A stretch of 5,214 bases of DNA from Defluviicoccus sp. (GTDB lineage Bacteria > Pseudomonadota > Alphaproteobacteria > Rhodospirillales > Defluviicoccaceae), in contig CP058705.1 in NCBI GenBank assembly GCA_013414705.1, positions 4,082,735 through 4,087,948 on the forward strand, given 5' to 3'. Numbering within the stretch: position 1 is the stretch's first letter; each line of letters begins with the position of its first letter. Below, one piece after another: positions 1 to 3,853 of this stretch. The position numbers and the translations under genes were made by a program. Under the pieces are notes generated by a model. The model ran no database searches. It was given only the letters and a program-made list of their open reading frames with translations, and had not been told where the DNA came from.

Positions 1-1212
1 GCCGGGTCTCCGCGAGGTCGGCCGGCAGCAGCTCGGCCAGATCGGCGCCGACCGGCTCGAGCTTGGCAATCCGATGGGCGAGGCGCTGCTGTGCCGTCTC
101 GTTGATCGCAAGCACGCGCCCTCGGTTGAGACCAGCAGCACCTCGTCCTCACTGGCATCGAGGACTGCACGCATACGGTTCTGACTTTCCTGCAGCGTCT
201 GCTCGGTCCGCTTGCGCAAACTGACATCCTCGATGATGCAGATGCCGTAGAGTGGCCGCCCCGCCTCGTTTCGCTGCAGCGAAATGGTAAGGTTAACCCA
301 GACAACCGCGCCGTCGCTGCGGATGTAGCGCTTTTCACGCGCATAGGTGCTGATCTCGCCGCGCACCAGCGCGTGGAACAGATCCAGGTCCACCTGCAGA
401 TCGTCCGGGTGAGTGATGTCCTGAAACGTCCGCTCCAGCAGCTCGTCACGCGGATAACCAACGATGTCGCACAGTCGGTCGTTGACCCGCAGCCAGACAC
501 CATCGAAGCCGATGTGCGCGATACCGACCGCGGCATTCTCGAACGTGCCGCGAAAGCGGGTTTCGCTTTCTCTCAGGCGCCGCAGGACCGGCTCGGTGAT
601 CCTGTAGAAGAGAGTGGCGGCGGCGGCGATGGCGAGCAGGCCGATCGCGAGCAGCGGCATCGCCGCCCGCGTGAACCGATCACGGACCTCTGCGAGTTCC
701 GTCTTGGCGACAAGCCCGAGGTGCAGGCTGGCCACGGGCTCATAAGCCGCAAGTACCGTTTCTCCCTCGTAATCCTGGCCGATCATCGTGCCCGACTGAC
801 CGCGCAACGCCGCCTGCATCGGCTCGGCCAGCGGGGAGTTCAACGGCAACCGCATTGGTATGTCGGCGCGGCTGGGATGCTGGCGCAGCAAGAAGACGAT
901 TTCGTCACCTTCCCGGCGGGCCAGCGCGATCTCGCCTGTGCGGCCGAGTCCGCGGGGTCTGAACGTCTGGAAGACATCAAGAAACTGCTTGATCGAACCG
1001 GCCGCCGCGCCACCCGGATAGGACGAGTAGGCTGCATCGAAGCCCGCCAAAGCTTCCAGCAGGCGGGCCTGGACCTGAACAACATCCTGCAGTCGCGCCC
1101 GCTCGCGCTCGATGCCACCCTGGTAGATGATGTAGATCCCGCTCGCGCCGATGATCGCCGCAACCGCGGTCATGATAAGAACCAGGAGAATCAGACGCCG
1201 GTGCTCGTGCAT
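1..1212 (-). CDS. Membrane PAS-domain sensor protein (probable sensor histidine kinase), 3' end outside window, one frameshift
   Basis: The protein has an N-terminal membrane segment (residues about 7-30), an extracytoplasmic sensor region (about 31-182), a second membrane segment (about 183-203) and a PAS/PAC domain (about 212-336). A second PAS domain begins near residue 340. The sensor region ends with a G-DYEGETVLAAYEPV-LGLVAK-ELAEV pattern typical of CACHE-like sensors in front of PAS proteins. The PAS domain shows FENAAVGIAHIG, HPDD, and YGICIIEDVSLRKRTE. The ATG at 1212 has GAGG five bases upstream. The gene follows a response regulator by 57 bp, so a histidine kinase output is likely, but the catalytic part lies beyond position 1 and a GGDEF or EAL output cannot be excluded. 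Near 115-120 the reading frame is lost: as sequenced, the frame becomes Ser/Arg/Cys-rich. One added base there gives a normal PAS continuation (EGRVLAINETAQQRLAHRI). The ligand is unknown. Confidence 0.85.
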   Translation of the reverse strand, partial: MHEHRRLILLVLIMTAVAAIIGASGIYIIYQGGIERERARLQDVVQVQARLLEALAGFDAAYSSYPGGAAAGSIKQFLDVFQTFRPRGLGRTGEIALARREGDEIVFLLRQHPSRADIPMRLPLNSPLAEPMQAALRGQSGTMIGQDYEGETVLAAYEPVASLHLGLVAKTELAEVRDRFTRAAMPLLAIGLLAIAAAATLFYRITEPVLRRLRESETRFRGTFENAAVGIAHIGFDGVWLRVNDRLCDIVGYPRDELLERTFQDITHPDDLQVDLDLFHALVRGEISTYAREKRYIRSDGAVVWVNLTISLQRNEAGRPLYGICIIEDVSLRKRTEQTLQESQNRMRAVLDASEDEVLLVSTEGACLRSTRRHSSASPIGLPSSSRSAPIWPSCCRPTSRRPG

Positions 1213-1213
1213 G

Positions 1214-1229
1214 GTGCCTCGTCAGGCAC
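1214..1229 (-). promoter_or_regulatory. Hairpin sequestering the sensor gene ribosome binding site
   Basis: On the minus strand GTGCCT and AGGCAC form a perfect 6-bp GC-rich stem with loop GACG, ending one base before the ATG at 1212. The GAGG Shine-Dalgarno core (plus-strand 1217-1220) spans the last loop base and the 3' stem arm. Inference: it could hold sensor translation below that of the upstream response regulator, or make it depend on ribosomes arriving from that gene. A stem this short may also be chance. Confidence 0.45.
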
Positions 1230-1269
1230 TGTGGCCGTCAGCGTTTCGCCGGTCTCCGAGCAGTTGGTG

Positions 1270-1641
1270 TCACTCGGTGCCCAGCGCAGCCAGCAGATCG
1301 TCGATGTCAAAGGGCTTTTGCAATGTCACCGAGGCCTCGATGCCGTTGTACCGAGCAAGAATGGATGCGTGGTCGGCGTACTGCGGATGATAGCCGGTCA
1401 TCATGATGAGCCGCGACGGGCATTTGCGCTTGGCGAGCCACAGGATAATCTCGTTTCCGTCCATGCCGGGCATGACCATGTCCAGCAGGATTGCCGTCGG
1501 CTGAAACGCGTCGTAGCAGTCGATGAACTCCTGGCCGCTGGTGGTTAGCCGGACGTCGAAGCCGAGTGGCTCAACGACGTTGCGGACGAATCGCCCGACG
1601 GCAACCTCGTCGTCGCAGACCAGCAGCCGCTTGTCCGCCAT
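1270..1641 (-). CDS. Single-domain CheY-like response regulator
   Basis: This 123-residue protein is one complete receiver domain with no output domain. The acidic pocket is D10-D11, the phospho-acceptor is D54 in ILLDMVMPGMDG, the switch threonine is T82 in MMTG, and the conserved lysine is K109 in the LQKPF motif. All key residues for phosphorylation are present. The ATG at 1641 was chosen because GGAGA lies about eight bases upstream and the receiver fold starts right after it (ADKRLLVCDDE). An in-frame GTG at 1764 would add 41 residues with no domain and no visible ribosome binding site. The PAS sensor gene follows 57 bp downstream on the same strand and is its probable partner. With no DNA-binding domain it should act by protein contact or phosphotransfer. 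Its target is not visible here. Confidence 0.93.
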   Translation of the reverse strand: MADKRLLVCDDEVAVGRFVRNVVEPLGFDVRLTTSGQEFIDCYDAFQPTAILLDMVMPGMDGNEIILWLAKRKCPSRLIMMTGYHPQYADHASILARYNGIEASVTLQKPFDIDDLLAALGTE

Positions 1642-1917
1642 GCTGTTTTCTCCGCGATGCTGTGCTTCCGGGGTAACCGCTCCTCCGGAGTGCGGTGCGG
1701 CAATAATGACGATAATCAACTTTCCAGAGACGAGCAAACGTTTGGTCGGCAGGATAAACGCCACCGTATGGCGAATCGCTGGTGGTTGCTGAAGCCGGCT
1801 CGCAATTGCCGCGGCGCCTGCGCCCCGGTGCCTGCGGGGCCAATTCTGAGTCCGGGTTTACCGGGGTGGGAGCGTGACAGTACATTTCGCTGACATCCCT
1901 GAGGAGGATAACGAACA
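1642..1917. promoter_or_regulatory. Divergent intergenic region between the response regulator and the EF-hand gene
   Basis: This 276-bp region separates two divergently transcribed units and should hold both promoters. I see no strong sigma-70 promoter. On the minus strand TTGCTC, 17 bases, then TATCGT (plus-strand about 1709-1737) is a weak candidate for the two-component operon. The region also has a perfect CTCCGGAG palindrome at 1683-1690 and a GC-rich segment near 1810-1842 with two CCTGCG copies 14 bp apart and a short GCCCC/GGGGC inverted repeat. No small gene is convincing here. Confidence 0.4.
1901..1907 (+). promoter_or_regulatory. Ribosome binding site deciding the GTG start of the EF-hand gene
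   Basis: GAGGAGG is a strong Shine-Dalgarno sequence with a 10-base gap to the GTG at 1918. The next in-frame start, ATG at 1966, has no such site and would remove the charged start of the signal peptide. The GTG is therefore preferred. Confidence 0.7.
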
Positions 1918-2388
1918 GTGACAACACGAGAGAACCTTGCGGTCAGGCAACACACGCCGCTTCCAATGCTGGCGTGTCTGACGGTTGCAGCAACCCTTTG
2001 GGCGACGGGGACCTTCGCCGCTTCGGAGCCGGTGGTGACGGTGCTGCCGAATCCCATGGATCTGGGCTTTGCCTACGAGGCGATCGCCTTCGAAGCCGCC
2101 GATACCAACGGCAACAACCTGATCAGCGAGGGCGAATTCGTGCGCGATGCGGCGGCCGGATTCGCCGGCCTGGATGCCAATCGTGATGAAAAGCTCACTC
2201 CGGATGAACTCGGCCCGCATGATCCGAAGCTGTTCGAGAAAGTCGATACCAATGGTGACGGCGTGCTCACCTTCCCCGAGGTGATGACTTACAAGATGAA
2301 GGCGTTCCGCGCTGCTGATCAGAACAGCGACGATGCGCTGACATTCGACGAGATCGTGGATTCGGTAAAGGCGGAACTGGGAGAATGA
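1918..2388 (+). CDS. Secreted calcium-binding protein with four EF-hand loops
   Basis: A 156-residue protein with a probable Sec signal peptide: charged start, hydrophobic core at about residues 15-33, and likely cleavage near TFA-AS at 34-36. The mature part carries four 12-residue EF-hand loops at 62-73, 86-97, 110-121 and 134-145. Each starts with Asp, has Asn or Asp at loop positions 3 and 5, a hydrophobic residue at position 8 and Glu at position 12. DTNGDGVLTFPE is the most canonical. The loops are spaced exactly 24 residues apart, closer than the roughly 36 of calmodulin, so neighbouring loops must share short helices. The expected role is calcium binding in the periplasm or outside the cell, as a buffer or sensor; the partner is unknown. 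A glycine-zipper lipoprotein gene follows after 2 bp in what must be one transcript. The frame is intact throughout. Confidence 0.9.
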   Translation: MTTRENLAVRQHTPLPMLACLTVAATLWATGTFAASEPVVTVLPNPMDLGFAYEAIAFEAADTNGNNLISEGEFVRDAAAGFAGLDANRDEKLTPDELGPHDPKLFEKVDTNGDGVLTFPEVMTYKMKAFRAADQNSDDALTFDEIVDSVKAELGE

Positions 2389-2390
2389 AG

Positions 2391-2788
2391 ATGTCAAACG
2401 CACGCAGAGGCCGGCGCCGCGCCGCAATTCCAGCGCTGATGGCGGCAACAGTCGCGCTTGCTCTGGCCGGTTGCGAACAAGGGGCGGTGGCGCAGGCGTC
2501 GGTACAGTCGGCGGTGCTGCCCTCGGCGCAGGGACCGGACGGGCGATCTTCGGCAACAGCACGTCTGCGATGCTGATTGGCGGTGCCGTTGGCGGACTGG
2601 CCGGCAACATGACCGTCGACCGCCAGAATCAGGAGCGCCAGATGCAGATGCAAGAGCAGTCGCGCGACCGGTCGATGCAGCGGCAACTGGACTTCGAGCG
2701 CCAGCGCGCCTTGCAGCAGGCCGATGTCGAGCGGCAGATCGAGGAAGAGCGCCTGTTCAACGAGTGGCGGCGTTCCCAGGGGGCGTAG
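2391..2788 (+). CDS. Glycine-zipper lipoprotein, frameshifted as sequenced
   Basis: The frame starting at 2391 encodes a basic n-region (ARRGRRR), a hydrophobic core and a lipobox LAGC, with Cys28 as the lipidation site followed by Glu-Gln. It then runs out of frame at a stop near 2574. The frame one base back carries the natural continuation: a glycine-zipper region (GGGAGVGTVGGAALGAGTG, later GGAVGGLAGNM), then a Gln/Arg/Glu-rich probable coiled coil ending at 2788. One extra base near GGGG 2481-2484 joins both into about 132 residues. GGGAG at 2379-2383 sits seven bases from ATG 2391. ATG 2385, which overlaps the previous stop as ATGA, is too close to that site but would also work in frame. 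Glycine zippers pack membrane helices, and such lipoproteins are usually outer-membrane or periplasmic. The exact role is unknown; it is probably co-translated with the EF-hand gene. Confidence 0.8.
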
Positions 2789-2799
2789 TCAAGGACTTG

Positions 2800-2814
2800 A
2801 CAGGTTGCGGAAAA
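2800..2814 (+). repeat. Left terminal inverted repeat
   Basis: ACAGGTTGCGGAAAA, a perfect reverse complement of 2904-2918. It begins 12 bases after the lipoprotein stop codon. A TTGACA hexamer at 2797-2802 overlaps its outer edge. Confidence 0.85.
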
Positions 2815-2903
2815 GGCCAGCTCTACGATTTAACGCTCTAATATATTTGACAAAAACGCTCATTCCGCTACCCGAGTTTGGAAGGTGAGCGCTAAGGATC
2901 GAG

Positions 2904-2918
2904 TTTTCCGCAACCTGT
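2904..2918 (-). repeat. Right terminal inverted repeat
   Basis: TTTTCCGCAACCTGT on the plus strand, the exact reverse complement of 2800-2814. Confidence 0.85.
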
Positions 2919-2925
2919 TAGAGCA

Positions 2926-2946
2926 CAGTTCGATCTGATTGAACTG
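2926..2946. repeat. Short palindromic hairpin
   Basis: CAGTTC and GAACTG flank a 9-base centre that can extend the stem to about eight pairs with a G-T wobble, leaving a 5-base loop. It lies eight bases beyond the right inverted repeat. It has no T-tract, so it is not an obvious intrinsic terminator on either strand. It could be an operator or a remnant of the neighbouring element. Confidence 0.35.
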
Positions 2947-3045
2947 CGCGTGTGATGTGCCATCGCTCACTGACGCCGCGGCTGTTGCTGGCGTACCGTC
3001 TCGGATCGGTTGTGTGAACAGGGCCGGCGGGAGCGGTGGTTTGCG

Positions 3046-3608
3046 ATGGTAACGGCGGATACAGCGGCGTGGGTGGACGAGGTCTGTCTGGAGCTGCGGC
3101 TGTCGGACGTCTCGCCGTGGCTGCGGTGGAACAAGCGCGAGCAGAGCGGTGCGTTCGGTGAGCCCGGCGATGCTCAGGGAGTGGCCGGTGTGTTCCTGGT
3201 CGCCTGGGGAAGTCGCGAGGACAACCTGGAAGTGGTGTACGTCGGCGCCACAGGTCGCAGCCGGGTGCGGCTCAATCGCCTGGAAAGCCAGGTGAAATGG
3301 AGCCAGGACTACGGTTTTGCGGCTCTGCGCGATGTCCTCCTCTGCCGGGAGACGATCGCACCATGCACAAGGTGTGGGTGCGGATGATCCCGGTGGACGA
3401 GGTATCACTGTTCGCGTCGTTTGCGCTCTCCCGCCAGCAGCTGAATGCGGTTGGCGCATGGCGCCAGCAGCTGGCTGCGGTCTTCGAAGCTGAATACTGG
3501 CGGCGGTTCCGATCACGCCTCCCGGCTAATCCCGAGACCTCCGGCATCATCCTGCGCGACGCCGAGCATGTGCGGCGCTCGTCGCACAGCGGCCGCGAGG
3601 CGGCCTGA
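3046..3608 (+). CDS. GIY-YIG nuclease-like protein, frameshifted as sequenced
   Basis: The first frame gives residues 1-101 from ATG 3046 and stops at 3387. The second frame, one base back, continues to the stop at 3608. One added base in the CCGGGA tract at 3345-3350 joins them into 187 residues. The core resembles a GIY-YIG fold: GVFLVAW (residues 48-54) as the GIY strand, VVYVGATG (63-70) as the YIG strand, then an Arg-rich helix (R71, R73, R75, R78), a HKVWVRMIPV strand, and an FEAEYWRRFRSRLPAN segment. E148 or E150 there could be the metal-binding Glu and P159/N161 the P..N motif. The family cuts DNA in repair, mobile introns or restriction, but the role here is unknown. GGGAG at 3029-3033 is 12 bases from the ATG, rather distant; a TTG at 3010 is the alternative. 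The assignment rests on motif pattern alone. Confidence 0.55.
3432..3481 (+). repeat. 30-bp-period direct repeat inside the GIY-YIG-like gene
   Basis: The 20 bases at 3432-3451 and 3462-3481 agree at 18 positions, sharing CGCCAGCAGCTG and TGCGGT. In the rebuilt protein this gives RQQLNAV and RQQLAAV ten residues apart, within a predicted helix. It suggests a local in-frame duplication. Confidence 0.6.
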
Positions 3609-3853
3609 GCAGCCTTTGTCCGTCCGGCGCGCTGCGGTTTGGGTCAGCATTGCCGGGCAGCCTGCTGTACGGAGAAGCAGGCCGCAGGCAAGCTTGAACT
3701 TGAGCTGAAGCATTGGTCTGGACGGAGTTCGGCCGGCACGTGCTCAGGACAAGATCTGGTAGGGCCACGACGGGGCAAGACGGGAACGCGAAGCGGTGTA
3801 CTTGGCGAAGTACTGGGCGAAAAGGAGGCGAGCTCAGGTGCAGGTGACAGGCG
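3609..3853. other. Non-coding spacer between convergent genes
   Basis: These 245 bp lie between the stops of the GIY-YIG-like gene and der, which converge. No reading frame looks coding. There is a 7-bp hairpin at 3660-3682 (GCCTGCT/AGCAGGC, 9-base loop) without a T-tract, a 12-bp tandem repeat at 3798-3821 and a CAGGTG doublet at 3835-3846. Terminators for both genes are expected here but none is clear. Confidence 0.55.
3798..3821. repeat. 12-bp tandem repeat with overlapping hairpin
   Basis: GTACTTGGCGAA is followed directly by GTACTGGGCGAA, with one mismatch. The junction also makes a perfect hairpin, GTACTT-GGCG-AAGTAC (3798-3813). It lies 41 bases past the der stop on the minus strand, where a terminator would be expected, but there is no T-tract. 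Confidence 0.5.

Larger units (their letters stand above)
2800..2918. mobile_element. MITE-like element with 15-bp perfect terminal inverted repeats
   Basis: ACAGGTTGCGGAAAA at 2800-2814 is repeated as its exact reverse complement at 2904-2918. The symmetry continues inward imperfectly: CGATTTAACGCTC on the left matches the reverse complement of the right side as CGATCCTTAGCGCTC, with a 2-nt gap and one mismatch. A nested hairpin pairs 2857-2866 with 2880-2891, leaving a GG bulge. The core is AT-rich against GC-rich neighbours and has no reading frame. This is what a short non-autonomous transposable element or palindromic intergenic repeat looks like. I see no target-site duplication at the ends (TTG on the left, TAG on the right) and no transposase in the window. 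It could instead be a large RNA hairpin. Confidence 0.55.
2789..3045. other. Intergenic region holding an inverted-repeat element and a hairpin
   Basis: These 257 bp between the lipoprotein stop and the GIY-YIG-like start contain the 119-bp inverted-repeat element (2800-2918) and a separate hairpin (2926-2946). The stretch 2821-2880 is about 40% GC by my count, clearly below the surrounding genes. No reading frame here looks coding. Confidence 0.6.

Noticed and set aside
373..1548. 391-codon open frame on the plus strand
   Set aside because: It lies antisense to both the sensor and the response regulator, has no recognisable domain, and is explained by GC-rich codon bias of the genes on the other strand.
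1642..1764. N-terminal extension of the response regulator to a GTG at 1764
   Set aside because: The receiver fold is complete from 1641, where a GGAGA site is well placed. The extension has no domain and no visible ribosome binding site.
2478..2488. Programmed -1 frameshift in the lipoprotein gene
   Set aside because: The site is not an X-XXY-YYZ heptamer, and similar one-base deficits occur in two unrelated genes nearby, so an ordinary deletion or error is simpler.
1858..2610. 250-codon open frame on the minus strand
   Set aside because: Antisense to the EF-hand and lipoprotein genes, which have signal peptides and clear motifs. This frame has no coherent domain.
2797..2852. Two TTGACA hexamers (2797-2802 and 2847-2852) as -35 promoter elements
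   Set aside because: Neither has a TATAAT-like hexamer at 16-18 bp. TACGAT at 2824-2829 is 21 bp away from the first, too far.
2860..3516. 218-codon open frame on the minus strand
   Set aside because: Low-complexity composition, antisense to the GIY-YIG-like gene and running through the inverted-repeat element.
3660..3682. Hairpin as an intrinsic terminator of the GIY-YIG-like gene
   Set aside because: The stem is good, but no T-tract follows on either strand.
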